Shown: positions 1 to 11,299 of the stretch, piece by piece
Layout of the letters: the number at the start of each line of letters is the position of its first letter
Numbering within the stretch: the stretch's first letter is position 1
DNA from: Megascapheus bottae
Lineage: Eukaryota; Chordata; Mammalia; Rodentia; Geomyidae
Direction: 5' to 3'
DNA length: 64,000 nt
Assembly: GCA_024803745.1 (NCBI GenBank)
Contig: JANJXV010000100.1
Coordinates: 2,666,001-2,730,000, forward strand
Notes under the pieces: generated by a model
Databases searched by the model: none
Told to the model about the DNA's origin: nothing
What the model saw: the letters and a program-made list of their open reading frames with translations, nothing else
Program-made: the position numbers and the translations under genes

Positions 1-1239
1 AAGGGAGAAATCACGGACTTTATTTCACTGTGTGCTGATATTGGACCCTCCCATGCACAAGGCCTTACCTTAGCCGCCGCTCCTCAAGGAAAGACTGTTA
101 CTGAGTTTCTAAAATATAGAGGTCAGCGGCATTCTCGGGATGCTAGACCCCCAGGGCATTGCTTTTCTTGTGGACAAATAGGACATTGGATGACGCAATG
201 CCCACGCCAGGCCAGGCAAAAGAGAGAAAAATCACCTGGCACATGTCCACGCTGTGGTAAAGGGAAGCACTGGGCTAAAGATTGCAAGTCAGCAACAAAT
301 CGCAATGGCCGCCCATTTTATGGGAAACTGGAGAAGGGGCCAGCCCCTGGCCCCGCAAAACCATGGGGCAGTCCCTCCCTCTTCTCGGCCACAAGTACAT
401 CTTCTAACAACCCCCCAAGATCAGTCTCCAGCCTTCTCCATGCCATCCTAGGCAGTGCAGGATTGGACCTCTGTTCCTCCACCTGCTCAGTATTGACCCC
501 AGAGATGGGGACACAAGCTCTCCCCACGGGGGTCTTCGGCCCCCTTCCCCTGGGAGTGGCTGGATTGCTGTTAGGGCGAAATAGCTCAGCCCTTAAAGGG
601 ATACAGATTACACCTGGCAAAATTGACCAGGATTTTACTGGAGAAATCAAAGTTATGGCCTCTGCCCCGAAACTCGTGGTATCGATCCCAGCCGGTCAAA
701 AATTAGCACAACTAATACTTGTCCCTCTACCTCCCGGGGAGACTGCTAATTCCCCATGTGGACAGAGAGGATTTAGATCTTCTGATATCTATTGGGTACA
801 AAGCATAAAACAAGAGAGGCCCGAGATGACTATATTTATACAAGAAAAGCCCTTTAAAGGAATATTAGACACTGGAGCAGATGTGTCTGTGATATCTAAA
901 AAACATTGGCCAGCCCAATGGCCCCTGACAACCTCTATGACTTCCCTACAGGGGATGGGGTATGCAACTGACCCACAGCAGAGCAGTGCGATTCTTACTT
1001 GGAGAGATGAGGAAGGGCACTCTGGTCATTTTCAGCCATTTGTCCTGGATCATCTGCCAATTAATTTATGGGGTCGTGATATCATGGAAAAAATGGGAGT
1101 GTATATGTTTAGTCCTAGTGCTGCAGTCACTAAGCAGTTACTTGATCAAGGCCTCCTCCCCTTTAGGGGACTAGGCCAAGCAGCACAGGGGAGCCAGAGC
1201 CTCTCCAACCCCAGGCTCACTCACAGAGACAAGGATTAG
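1..1239 (+). pseudogene. Endogenous betaretrovirus-like gag (nucleocapsid) - dUTPase - protease, 5' end outside window
   Basis: One reading frame is open from base 1 to the stop at 1237-1239. It starts inside Gag. Two CCHC zinc knuckles (CX2CX4HX4C) lie at about 160-201 and 247-288, the nucleocapsid arrangement. A trimeric dUTPase domain follows at about 450-800, with AGLDL, GRNSSALKG, an ID-x-DF-x-GE motif and AGQKLAQLI. The aspartic protease is at about 845-1130, with the catalytic DTGAD loop near 868-882 and a C-terminal LWGRD segment. This order (NC, dUTPase, PR) is that of class II, betaretrovirus-like elements. Gag and protease are in the same frame here, whereas exogenous relatives normally separate them by a -1 frameshift. 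Reverse transcriptase and RNase H are absent downstream, so the provirus is defective. Confidence 0.88.
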
Positions 1240-1690
1240 GGTATCGTGGAGAGAGCTAATGGATTATTAAAACATCAAATTGCTAAAATACAGAAAGGAG
1301 AGTCGTATCCCACTACCCCTGTGAATATACTTAATCATGCTTTATTTGTTTTAAATTTTTTGAATTTGGATTCAAATAATTTATCTGCTGCTCAGCGATT
1401 CTGGGAAAAAAGAGAGCAGCATGCTTTTGCCTTAGTAAAGTGGAAGGATCCCCTAACTGCTGCTTGGCATGGACCCGATCCTGTTCTAACCTGGGGTCGA
1501 GGGCATGTATGTTTTTTTTCACAAGGAGAAAATGATGCCCGCTGGCTGCCTGAACGCTGCGTTCGGATCGTGGAGAGTGACAGTGGCCATCCAAGCAGCG
1601 ACTCACTGGGCCTACACCCCCAACCCTCCAGTGGTGCATCCTGCGACATGGGAAGGACCTGAGTTATTTGTGCATGTCAATTGGGACTGC
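1240..1690 (+). pseudogene. Endogenous retrovirus integrase C-terminal fragment
   Basis: Directly after the protease stop the sequence jumps to the C-terminal part of a retroviral integrase. The end of the catalytic core is seen as VERANGLLK at 1246-1275, and the C-terminal DNA-binding domain carries a W-x-DPLTAAWHGPDP stretch at about 1441-1482, followed by WLPERCVRIVE. The frame is open from about 1246 to 1660. Reverse transcriptase, RNase H and the N-terminal half of integrase (normally more than 2 kb between protease and this point) are missing, so a large internal deletion is fixed here. The frame differs from that of the preceding protease. No continuing pol or env frame follows. Confidence 0.8.
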
Positions 1691-4528
1691 TACTGATCCA
1701 CTTGTTCCACACATTCATATGAGCTGTGTTTCTCCTCCATTTACTATTATGTAGGGACCTTTTAACATATTCATTGACTCTACACAATTTAATATGTGAC
1801 ATTATTTTGTCTTTACCATCCCTCTTCTTAATAACCTTTTTTGTAAAAGATGCCCAGGTGAAAAGCAAAGGCCTCCAGAGGTAAGTAGAAGTCGGCCGAC
1901 CCCCCTGTATGTCTGCGTTTTATTTTATTTTATTTTATTTTATTTTATTTTATTTTATTTTATTTTTGTTTGTTTGTTTGAAAAGGTGCACTGTGGGCCT
2001 AAAACAGAGGCCTGGGTGGTCAAGGGACACCTTGACCCCCTCTCCCCTTCTGAGTTTCTTGTCAATAACAAGGCATACCTGAGAGTACCACCAGCAAGAC
2101 ATGTCTAAATCTAAAAATAACTGTTTGGTGAAAACATTCATTTGAGCTCATGTTTTTTGTGTTAAGTGTATCTGATTGAGTCCAATTTTCTTGTTATATG
2201 TCAATGTCTGATTATTTAAAAGTCTCCGTTTCTCTGTCTTGTTCGTGTTACATATTTTTCCTTGTCCAGTTTTGTCTTTAAAATTGGTACCATTTCTAAG
2301 TATGGATCCGTATGGTTTTTCTGTGCGTACTCAAGCACACATCCTTGTTATTTATTTGAACATTTCTGGGCCTAGCATGGCCGCTCCCCCATGTCTGCAG
2401 TTGTAACAAGCCCTGGAAAAATAAATTCCAGCTAAGTTGCCTTGCAAAAAGTTTTGTTTTGAACCTGGTTCTCACCTGTAAGAGTAAAATTGGCAAAACT
2501 CTCTTGACACAAACTTCCGGAAATTGAACGGCCGATATTAATTTTGTGCGCTTTATGATCTTTGAGTATGAATGTGTGTGAATGAGTGAGTGAACATGTT
2601 CAAGGTTAAATTGTCAGCATGCTGTATAAAACAATGGATAAATTTATACTTAAACACAAAGACAATTGGGTAATCTAAGCTTAAAACTTCAACAAAAATA
2701 TTAGGTTTGAATGTTTTACAATGTCTCAAAGAATTATTGTGTTGTCTTAAAGAAAAATTGGTAAATATTTTTCTAGATCCTGAAATCTGCATTTTATTGC
2801 AAGGCATACAGCTGTTTACATTGTAAACATTGTATCCTGTTTAGCACAGAGGTGTTAGGGAATTTGGGATTTATTACTTTAAGTTAAAGTTTGGAGACAT
2901 GTATTAGAGATTTAAATGTAAAATTGTTCATTAATGTCAGAAACTTTGTCTGTCTGTCTTTTCTTGCAAACTGACACTAGAAATCTAATGGTAAAATGTG
3001 GATAATGTGATTAGTATTTTAAAGGAATGTTTAAAGGTTTATCTCTGTATGATTTGGTTTCATGTTACTGGATTGCAATTGGATGTACCTTAGAAAAAGG
3101 AAAGAAACTAATCCAGACTTAGACTTTTGGTGCACTGATGTCTAGTTCTTGTATTAGGGAAAAACTTATTTGAGTTTAAACTGTTGTTGGAGTTTTAGAC
3201 AGTAATCTAAACTGCAAAAAAAATGCCTCTTCTAAAAGGAGGCCTGAAGGCAAAGGGCGTTCCTTGAGCCCAAGGAAACCTGGAGAAAAGGGAGTGCCTT
3301 GAGCCCTTAAAGTTTTTTCAAATGCAAATGAAGACTAAAATGTTAAGTGTTTAAGTTAAAAAGTGTAAACGTTTTAAAGAACATTAGAAATGGGTTTCTG
3401 AATAATATTTGAAAGTGAAGTTGCCTTAAATGTTTTAAGAAAGAGAAAAAAGGAAAATCAGGACTACCAAAGTAACTTCCAGCTAGCCCATGGAGAAGAA
3501 CAGCAATCCTTATTCAGATGTAACTTTGGCTTTTACCAGGTTCTAGGTAAGCTCATGCTTAGAGACTATTTCTGTGTTGACCACTTGTTGCTTTAATTGG
3601 AGTAACGTGGCCTTTTGTAGGACTCACTGATCTGAAAACTGCAGTTCTGAGCCAACCCCGGGCAAAGCAAAGTCCCTATGAGACTGTGGTGTCTAATCTG
3701 GCAGCAGAGTGCTAATTGAGGCAGAGTTGCTTTGGAGCTCAAAGTGGCAGAGTGCTAGCCTTGAGCTGGAGAGCTGAGGGACAGTACCCAGACCCCGAGT
3801 TCAAGTCCAGCAACCAAGCAAGTGAAATGCCCATGGGATGTTTATCCCTGTGTGGAGAGACACTACTGGGACAATGAAGTATCCAGATGCAGAAAGCCTC
3901 TGCGTGGATGGCAGAGATGGTGTCAGATACTAGAGTCACTCGTGCTTGGCCATTCAATATTAATAAGAGCCGGGAGGTCATAGAATAGTTTGTAAGCATG
4001 CCTTACTAATGCCCGTGCCTTCCATAACTGGGCAGGAACTTGTCAATCATCTGTGATAGTGGTAGTTTAAAGTTCTAACTAAGTAAAGTTTGATTTGACT
4101 CCAGCCACAAATTCAGGAAAGTTTGTGGATCTGACAACTAATGCATTGTTTAAGGTTGCAGAAATTTAGTTCCCCAGACAATCAAGAAAAAGCCTTTGCA
4201 AATGGGTGCTATGTAAGCTACACTATTGTAGCCAAAGATGGTTTGTGCAGTTGTTAAATGTCAAATATGATCTCTAGTGTGGAGTAAATTATTGTTCCTA
4301 ATATCTAATCCTTGCAACCCCTTGATAAAACAGGCTAGGCTTCTTAAGGTCCCTGGTCAAGCACAGAGACAACACCCCTGAGTCAGCTTGAAGAAGTCAC
4401 AGAAGTTGAATCTCCGCCCATCAATCCCCGTTAGACCAAGGGACCAAAGTCATTTTTGGAAAATGTGACAGGATAAATTAGGGGTATAGAAAAGAGTAAA
4501 AAAAATGCACTTGTGTTTCTTTTAAAAT
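1691..4528 (+). other. Decayed 3' internal region of the endogenous retrovirus
   Basis: This AT-rich stretch between the integrase fragment and the polypurine tract has no open frame longer than about 85 codons and no envelope motif I can recognise (no clear signal peptide, furin site or transmembrane subunit). By position it should be the env region and 3' non-coding part of the provirus, or foreign sequence inserted there. A short ID-like SINE tail lies at about 3737-3820 (tail motif 'gccttgagc' followed by 'gagttcaagtcc'). Confidence 0.5.
1918..1967. repeat. (TTTTA)n pentanucleotide repeat
   Basis: About ten near-perfect TTTTA units run from 1918, passing into a short TTTG run at 1964-1980. 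Read on the other strand it is A-rich, like the decayed poly-A tail of a retroposon, but no matching retroposon body is obvious beside it. Confidence 0.95.
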
Positions 4529-4542
4529 AAAGACGGGGGAGA
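4529..4542 (+). promoter_or_regulatory. Polypurine tract of the endogenous retrovirus
   Basis: An uninterrupted purine run containing GACGGGGGAGA (apart from one C) ends immediately before the TG that opens the LTR. This is the expected position and composition of the plus-strand primer site of a retrovirus. Confidence 0.75.
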
Positions 4543-4964
4543 TGTTAGGGACTGACTGTGGGATCAGTGACCGTAACTGTGGGGTCAGTGACCTTGGACC
4601 CGCACAATTGAGTACACAAGGAAGTAAGCTCTTATCATGATTTTGGGCTGTGTCAATAGCTTCTCATTTAACCTGTTTGGGACTTGATAGCTTCTCATTC
4701 AACCTATTTCAGACTTGATACTGTTTGTAGGAATGTAGCCCCTGGCAGTTCCCTAGTTTAAAGAAGTGTATTTAAGATTGAGAACTGGAAATAAACTGGG
4801 CTATGGTCTTGGGCTACAGGCTTCTTAAGCTGTGGCTCCTGATTTGGGCTGTAGCCCTCCTGAACCCCATCTGTTTGTTTCTCTTCTATTTTTTCCTAGT
4901 CCTTGCCCCCTATTTCAGGAATCCCAATCTGCGAACCCTGGTTTGCTGCCGGTTGGCCCCGGCA
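4543..4964 (+). mobile_element. 3' LTR of the endogenous retrovirus (about 422 bp)
   Basis: The block begins with TGTTAG right after the polypurine tract and ends with CCGGCA, giving the TG...CA termini of an LTR. It contains a TATA-like TATTTAAG at 4769-4776 and an AATAAA polyadenylation signal at 4790-4795, followed by a T-rich stretch and a GC-rich end typical of U5. Recognisable antisense LINE-1 sequence starts directly after 4964, so the provirus appears to have inserted into a LINE-1. The 5' LTR is outside the window, so the pair and the target-site duplication cannot be compared. Confidence 0.78.
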
Positions 4965-5590
4965 GATAGCAAAATGAGTTGCTATCCTGATTCTTGCCTC
5001 ATTCCTCTCATTTGTTGGCATATAGGAAGGCAGTTGACATTGAGGGTTAATTTTATACCCTGCTACCTTACCAAAGTTTTATATCAACTCAAGCAGCTTC
5101 GGAGTAGAGTCTATAGGGTCCTTTAAATACGGAATCATATCATCTGTAAGGAGAGAAAGTTTCAGTTCCTCTTTCCCTTTTCGTCCTCACTCCAGTTAGA
5201 ATGGCCAAGATCCAGAAATCTAATAACGTATGCTGGAGGGGATGTGGTGAGGAGGGATCACTACTACACTGCTGGTGGGATTGCAAACTCGTTCAACCAC
5301 TATGGAAAGCACTATGGCAGTATCCCAAATAGACTAAACATAGAGCTCCCCTGTGATCCAGCAATTTCACTACTTGCCAATCGTCCAGATAGGACATACT
5401 AAATTCACTAAAACAATAAAATTTATCACAGCAATATTAACTATGGCAAAGGTATGGAACCAACCCAGATACCCGTCAGATGATGAGTAGATCAAATATG
5501 GTATTTTTACACAATGGAATTGTGTGCTTCTGTCAGAAAGAATGACATAGACGAATTTGTAAAGAAATAGAAAGACTGTAAAGTTTAGAA
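4965..5590 (+). mobile_element. Twin-primed (5'-inverted) LINE-1 fragment
   Basis: Bases 4965-5160 match L1 ORF2 reverse-transcriptase sequence on the minus strand (they align with 23965-24130 of the array L1). Bases about 5190-5590 match the ORF2 C-terminus on the plus strand (they align with the complement of 22470-22890). An inverted 5' part followed by a sense 3' part is the product of twin priming during L1 insertion. The copy is old: stop codons and mismatches are frequent, and the 3' UTR and poly-A tail are missing. Confidence 0.75.
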
Positions 5591-5599
5591 ATTAGCTTC

Positions 5600-5704
5600 T
5601 GTCTCCTTGTCTCTCTCCTTCTCTATCTCTGTAAAATTTAGAAGTTCCTGTTTCCCTCTCTTTCTCTCTCTTTTCTCTCTTTCTCTCTCTTTTCTCTCTT
5701 TTCT

Positions 5705-5756
<52 letters not shown>

Positions 5757-5757
5757 G
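5600..5757. repeat. CT-rich microsatellite next to the ID-like SINE
   Basis: Imperfect CTTT/CTCT sequence becomes a pure (CT)n run at about 5710-5755. The same microsatellite borders the same SINE in zinc-finger copy 3 (56751-56842), so it was part of the duplicated segment. Confidence 0.95.
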
Positions 5758-5927
5758 TCCTTAGGCTTGAACTCAGGGCCTGAGCTACTTTTGTTCAAGG
5801 TTAGCACTCTACCATTTGAACCACAGTGCTGCTTCTGGCTTGCTCTTTTCACGTAGTATTGAGGAATCTAACCCAGGCCTTCATCCTTGATAGGTTAGCA
5901 CTCTACCACTAAGCCACACAGTCAGCT
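5757..5927 (-). repeat. ID-like SINE, antisense, 3' flank of zinc-finger copy 1
   Basis: The antisense signature 'ggcttgaactcagggcctgagc' split by mismatches, then 'agcactctaccact', is present as in dozens of other copies in this window. Matching copies lie at 10463-10558 (truncated) and 56843-57016, each just past the 3' end of the zinc-finger exon, so it is carried by the segmental duplication. Confidence 0.85.
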
Positions 5928-7447
5928 TTTAGAGGTTTCTGACAAAGGTTTTCCTACATGCTATTATTTCTTCTGTGAGTGCTCTTAATGCTTGCTGAAG
6001 GTTGACTTTGTTTAGAAGACTTACCCTAATGCTCCCATATACAGAGATTCTATATATAGCTGAATGTTTTTCATTACTCAGAATTTCTCTATTGTGTATG
6101 TTCTGAAATGTACTGAAGACTGACTTCTGATTAAAAGTCATTGCACATTTGTACTATTCCTTAGTTGTCTTTTCTTCTATTGGAATCAGGTTTGTGATGA
6201 ACACAGAAGTATGCCTTCCAGGTCAAACACTTTCCACATTTGTAATATTCATAAGGTTTTTCTCTCCTATGTGCATTTTATACTTAGTCATGCGTTCATG
6301 ATGGATTTTTCATATTCTTATATTCATACGATTTTTATCCTGTGTCTGTGTGGTATCATGCAAACTCAACTATGAGTTCTTCAAAAAAATTTCCCTTTCA
6401 TTTTATTCATCGGATTGTATCCTGTGGGTGTTTAGTGATAAATCTTGACTTGTGCCTTCTGGGGAAAAGACTGAACATTTGCTACATTCATTAAGGGTTT
6501 GATCTTGTGTTGGTTCTGTGACACAAGCTGAGTTTTCTTCCACAGACTAAAAAGTCTTTCCTATTTATTACATTGCTAAGGCTTCTCATATGTGTGAACT
6601 CTCTTACACTTCCTGAAGGGTGAATATTGCACGAAAGACTTTCAACTTTGGTTATATTCCTAAAGTTTCTAATATGTGTGAATTCTGTTATGCCTCCTAT
6701 AATGTGACTTCCATCTGAAGGTCTTACCACATTTGATGCACTCGTACAGTTTCCCTCCTGTGTGTGTTCTCTGATGAAATTTGAGGAAAGACTTCCATTT
6801 GAAAGACATTCCACATCGGTTACATTCATAAGGTTTTTCTCCTGTTTGAATTGTCTTATGCATGTTGAGGTTTGGCTTCTGTGTGAAGGACTTTCCACAT
6901 ATGTTACACTCATAAGGTGTTTCTCCTGAGTATATTCTCTGATGAACATGGAGTTTTACCTTCCATTTGAGAGACTTTCCACATTCACTACATGCATAAG
7001 TTTTCTCTCCTGTGTGTGTTCTATTAAGCCCATCAAGATATGACTTCCACTTGAAGGTCTTTCCACATTTGAAGCACACATAAGGTTTCTCTCCTGTGTG
7101 TGTTCTTTGATGCAATTTGAGGGAAGATTTCTGTCTGAAAGACTTTACACATTGGTTACATTCATAAGGTTTCACACCTGTGTGTATTGTCTGATGAACA
7201 TGAAGTTTTCCCTTCCCTTGGAAAGACTTTCCACATTCATTACACTTATAAGATTTCTCTCCTGTGTGTGTTATTTGATGAACTCGAAGGTGTATCTTCT
7301 GGGTGAAAGACTTTTCACATTTGTTACATTCATAAGGTTTCTCTTCTGTGTGCCTTCTCTGGTGCAACGTGAGGTATGATTTCAGTCTAAAAGTCTTACC
7401 AAATTTATCCCATTCATAAGATTTCTCTTCTGTGTGAGATCTCTGAT
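5928..7447 (-). pseudogene. KRAB zinc-finger locus copy 1: truncated C2H2 finger exon
   Basis: The minus strand encodes tandem C2H2 fingers with the Krueppel-type linker TGEKPY. The open part is 7367-6669 (232 codons, about eight finger units). Several fingers have lost a ligand: one ends HQRIYSG, one MHKTIQTG, and one has GLNRTH in place of HNRTH. Downstream, at 6668-5928, are decayed finger remnants with frameshifts. Upstream the copy stops abruptly at 7447, in the middle of a finger, where it joins LINE-1 5' UTR sequence, so the linker region and KRAB exons are missing. KRAB zinc-finger proteins are nuclear DNA-binding repressors that mostly target retroelements. This copy cannot make one. 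Confidence 0.85.
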
Positions 7448-7844
7448 AAGCGATTTATACCCCAAACAATAAGTCTCTCAATCCAAACTCTGTTGTCTTT
7501 AAGTCCCTCTGAGCCTAGAGAATAATTAACCACCTACATATACAATATTGCTCAACAGCCATCAAGTGTAGATCCGTGCAGTATAAGGGTTGAAAGACGA
7601 GCAGATGTCCAGAGATAGAAAAAAAGAATGAGAGAGGTCAGGGGAGGTACAAGAGGATTAACGTAGGAGTGTAAGAATATTGTAGTAATGGAGAAAAGTT
7701 ATAGCATAAGGATAACTGACCTAAGTTGGTAAGTAGGTAGCATCTTTGAGTACAAAGTTTGGAAAGTATTAGAATAAAACTTATGTGTTGCTGCACGACT
7801 AGCTCTTAGCCCAACCAGTGGCCTCACAGTGGACCATGGGATGG
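7448..7844 (-). mobile_element. LINE-1 5' UTR fragment joined to zinc-finger copy 1
   Basis: This matches the sequence upstream of ORF1 in the array L1s (compare 20204-20612, 27633-28038 and 35057-35451). It starts in mid-element at the junction with the zinc fingers. It has no coding frame. It is assigned to L1 because it is contiguous with ORF1 in the array copies and absent from the spacer copy that lacks the L1 (ending at 53888). Confidence 0.6.
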
Positions 7845-9215
7845 ATCTGTATTTCTTGTCTACGTTGAGGGAAAGGGGTATTTCACAAGAAGTAGAAGCG
7901 AAGATTTCAGAAGCAAATGCTGTGAGTGAATTAGCTCTTAAAAAGCATTTTTATTTTCTTTTATCTTTCTGCCAGTCTTGGGGCTTGAATTCAGGGCCTG
8001 ACCATTGTCCACGGGTTTTCTCAAGTCTAGCCCTCTGCCACTTGAGCCACAGTACACATCTAGATTTTCTATCTATGTGATACTGAGCAATCAAACCCAG
8101 ATCTTCATGGATGCTAGGCAAGCACTCTACCACTATGCCAAACTCTCAGCCCTGACATAGTAATTATAAAGTCATCATCATCCTATCAAAATATCCTTTC
8201 TCCTACAAAGAATGAACACTTATCTATGTGTGTAATGCTTTTTTTTAAATTTCCCTAATTCTTCTGTGTTTTTCCCTCTTGCATTTTTTACACAAGACGG
8301 CAAAGCTAATCATCAGGAAAAAATTGATTAGGATACAGAAACCTAATAATATCCTAGTAGATTGACGTCAAAAATATGTGCAAGATGCCCTGTGTGTTTG
8401 ACCTAGTGGTAGAGTCCTTGGCTACCACGCAAAAAGACTCAGGTTTGATTCCTCATTACCACATACATAGAAAACGCTGCAAGTGGTGCTGTGGCTCGGT
8501 GGGACAGCTAAAGCCTAAAGAAAGCCCAAGAACAATGTTCACACTCTGAGGTCAAGTCCCAAGACTAGCAAAAACAAAAAAAATTCGACAAGGGGCAAAA
8601 TGCAGGTAGAGAGGGCACTGTGAAGCAAATGTTTTGTAAAGGATGAGGGCAATATTGACCCTTAAGTTCGGATCTTACCTAAGAAAGGCTCCTTGAGCCT
8701 GAGACCAGACTGGTAGTTGGGCCTAGTGGAACACATTGGGATTGGACAAATAAGATGTGCTGTTTAATACATCCACATGTATTTGTGAGATTTGAGGAGA
8801 GATTCAGCCTCCAGTATGTCTTTGGTGAGGTCTTCTGTGAGCAAGGATCTTTGGTCATTGGGCCCTGAAAGGTGACCCTGCCTCCCTCACAATGGAACAG
8901 AATATGGAACGCTGGTAACCAAGCCACTGTAACTAACAACCAGCTCAAGCCAGCTCACTTGGCCTGTGGCTCAGGAGGAAGAAAGATGTTGCTGTGCTAT
9001 TGCCAAAGGTCAGGAAACTCGAGTCTCAGGCATGGAAGTTGTGGATGTCTTACACGAAGATGTACATGCTAGTTCTTTGCCAAGCCACAAATCCAGTATA
9101 CCAGGCCTTTCTCTAAGAAGAAGGCCAGGAAAATCCAGGGCAACCAGATGAGGTAAATTTCTAAGAAGAAATGTATTTGACCCCATCATCCTCCCCACAC
9201 ACTAAAACTTTCTTG
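7845..9215 (+). repeat. Array spacer, copy 1 (detached from the tandem array)
   Basis: This 1.37-kb non-L1 segment is nearly the same as 20613-21985, 28039-29399 and 35452-36817. It contains an antisense ID-like SINE at about 7965-8155 and a sense one at about 8395-8580, at identical places in every copy. A conserved piece at 8870-9150 contains short open frames on both strands in all copies, but none has a start, length or motif that supports a gene. The right end is where the L1 3' end begins. Confidence 0.85.
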
Positions 9216-10462
9216 TTTTAATCATGTTTTTATTGTAATTAGTAAAAGGGTTACATGATATTTGCCAGGTAGAAGGTGCATTAATTCACATACATTGATA
9301 CACTTTCACATGTGTTATTACCCATTTAGCTCCAACCCCACACCCCCCCCACCCGTCTTGGTTTTCCCCCCTTCCCTACCAAATTTCAAATATCCAAATA
9401 CAAATAAATTCAATATATCAGATAACAAAGTGAGATACTATACCAATATGGGATAACCAAGTGACAGCAAAGGAGATGAGAGACAACATAGTACATTAAG
9501 GACAACAATCATTCATTATATGGCTTTTGTTTCAATATCCTGGGGGTCCTTTCAATTAGCTTCACATTATATGGCCTTATATATGGCCTTTTGCTCTATT
9601 GCAAATCTCTGCTAGTAGAGCCCAAGGTTTCTACTGATTATGACGAATGAGGGAAACCACTGAGCCTAAGTTCCTTTGAGTCTGGCTTACTTCACTTAAT
9701 ATGATTTGTTCTAAGTCTTTCCATATCCTAACAAATGGGGCGTTGTCATTCTTTCTGACAGCAGCATAGAATTCCATTGTGTACAAATACCACAACTTGT
9801 TGATCCACTCATAACTCAGGGACATCTAGGTTGGTTCCATATCTTTGCTATGGTGAATAGTGCTGCAATGAACATGGTTGTGCTAGTGGGTTTAGTATGA
9901 CCTTGTTTCTGGATTGTTGGCTAAATGCCAAGTAGTGGAATTGCTGGGTCATAGGGGAGTTCTATGTTTAGCCTTTTGAGGCACTGCCACACTGCTTTCC
10001 ATAGTGGTTGAACGAGTTTGCAGTCCCACCGACAGTGTAGTAGTCATCCCTCCTGGCCACATCCCCTCCAGCATCTGTTGTCATTCGTTTTCCTGATCCT
10101 GGCCATTCTAACTGGAGTGAGGTGGAATCTTAGAGTTCTTTTGATATGCAATTCTTTTATGACCAGAGATGTGGAGCATTTCTTCATGTGTCTATAGCCA
10201 TTTTTGTTTCTTCTTCAGAGAAGACTCTCTTTAAGTCTTTGGCCCATTTTTTAATGGGATGGGTGTTCCTTTGGAGGTTAGTTTTGGAGTGATTCAAGTT
10301 TTTGAGTTGTTGATACATTTTAGATATGAGGCCTTTTCCGTTGTTTGGTTGGTGAAGATCTTCTCCCACTCTGTAGGCTTCCTGATTAGTTTACTAGCTA
10401 TATCCGTTGCCATACAAAAGCTCTGCAGTTTACTGCAGTCCCACTTATCCAGCCTTTCTCTG
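9216..10462 (-). mobile_element. LINE-1 copy A, antisense 3' part (3' UTR and ORF2 C-terminus)
   Basis: The poly-T start (L1 poly-A on the minus strand) is followed by the L1 3' UTR, with a C-rich run at 9330-9375, and then ORF2 C-terminal coding sequence from about 9600. The ORF2 frame is broken by several small indels. The element stops at 10462, in ORF2, where it joins the SINE that flanks zinc-finger copy 2. It is collinear with 21986-23231 of copy C. Confidence 0.85.
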
Positions 10463-10558
10463 ATTCTGGCTTGCTCTTTTCACGTAGTATTGGGGAATCT
10501 AACCCAGGCCTTCATCCTTGATAGGTTAGCACTCTACCACTAAGCCACACAGGCAGCT
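10463..10558 (-). repeat. Truncated ID-like SINE, 3' flank of zinc-finger copy 2
   Basis: This is the right half of the SINE found complete at 5757-5927 and 56843-57016. Its left half was lost where L1 copy A was joined, so it marks the edge of duplication copy 2. Confidence 0.8.
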
Positions 10559-11299
10559 TTTAGAGGTCTCTGACAAAGGTTTTCCTACATGCTATTATTT
10601 CTTCTGTGAGTGCTCTTAATGCTTGCTGAAGGTTAACTTTGTTTAGAAGATTTACCCTAATGCTCCCATATACAGAGATTCTATATATAGCTAAATGTTT
10701 TTCATTACTCAGAATTTCTCTATTGTGTATGTTCTGAAATGTACTGAAGACTGACTTCTGATTAAAAGTCATTGCACATTTGTTCTATTCATTAGTTTTC
10801 TTTTCTTCTATGGGAATCAGGTTTGTGATGAACACAGAAGTATGCCTTCCAGGTCAAACACTTTCCACATTTGTAATATTCATAAGGTTTTTCTCTCCTA
10901 TGTGCATTTTATACTTAGTCATGCGTTCATGATGGATTTTTCATATTCTTATATTCATACATTTTTTATCCTGTGTCTGTGTGGTATCATGCAAACTCAA
11001 CTATGAGTTCTTCAAAAAAATTTCCCTTTCATTTTATTCATCGGATTGTATCCTGTGGGTGTTTAGTGATAAATCTTGACTTGTGCCTTCTGGGGAAAAG
11101 ACTGAACATTTGCTACATTCATTAAGGGTTTGATCTTGTGTTGGTTCTGTGACACAAGCTGAGTTTTCTTCCACAGACTAAAAAGTCTTTCCTATTTATT
11201 ACATTGCTAAGGCTTCTCATATGTGTGAACTCTCTTACACTTCCTGAAGGGTGAATACTGCACGAAAGACTTTCAACTTTGGTTACATTCCTAAGGTTT
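10559..11299 (-). pseudogene. Decayed 3' fingers and 3' flank of KRAB zinc-finger locus copy 2
   Basis: After the stop codon that ends the main finger array at 11300, the minus strand still shows finger-like remnants (for example GEKP-type linkers and KCGKCLTWKAYF around 10850-10870) broken by stops and frameshifts. The same decay pattern is seen in copy 1 (5928-6668) and copy 3 (57017-57770), so the loss of these fingers predates the duplications. Confidence 0.7.

Noticed and set aside
4803..5126. 107-codon plus-strand frame with a hydrophobic start over the LTR and L1
   Set aside because: It crosses the LTR/L1 boundary and has no homology; it is fortuitous.
8395..8470. tRNA-like box A/box B text within ID-like SINEs
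   Set aside because: ID-like SINEs derive from small RNA genes with an internal pol III promoter. The copies are diverged and in SINE context, so no tRNA gene is called.
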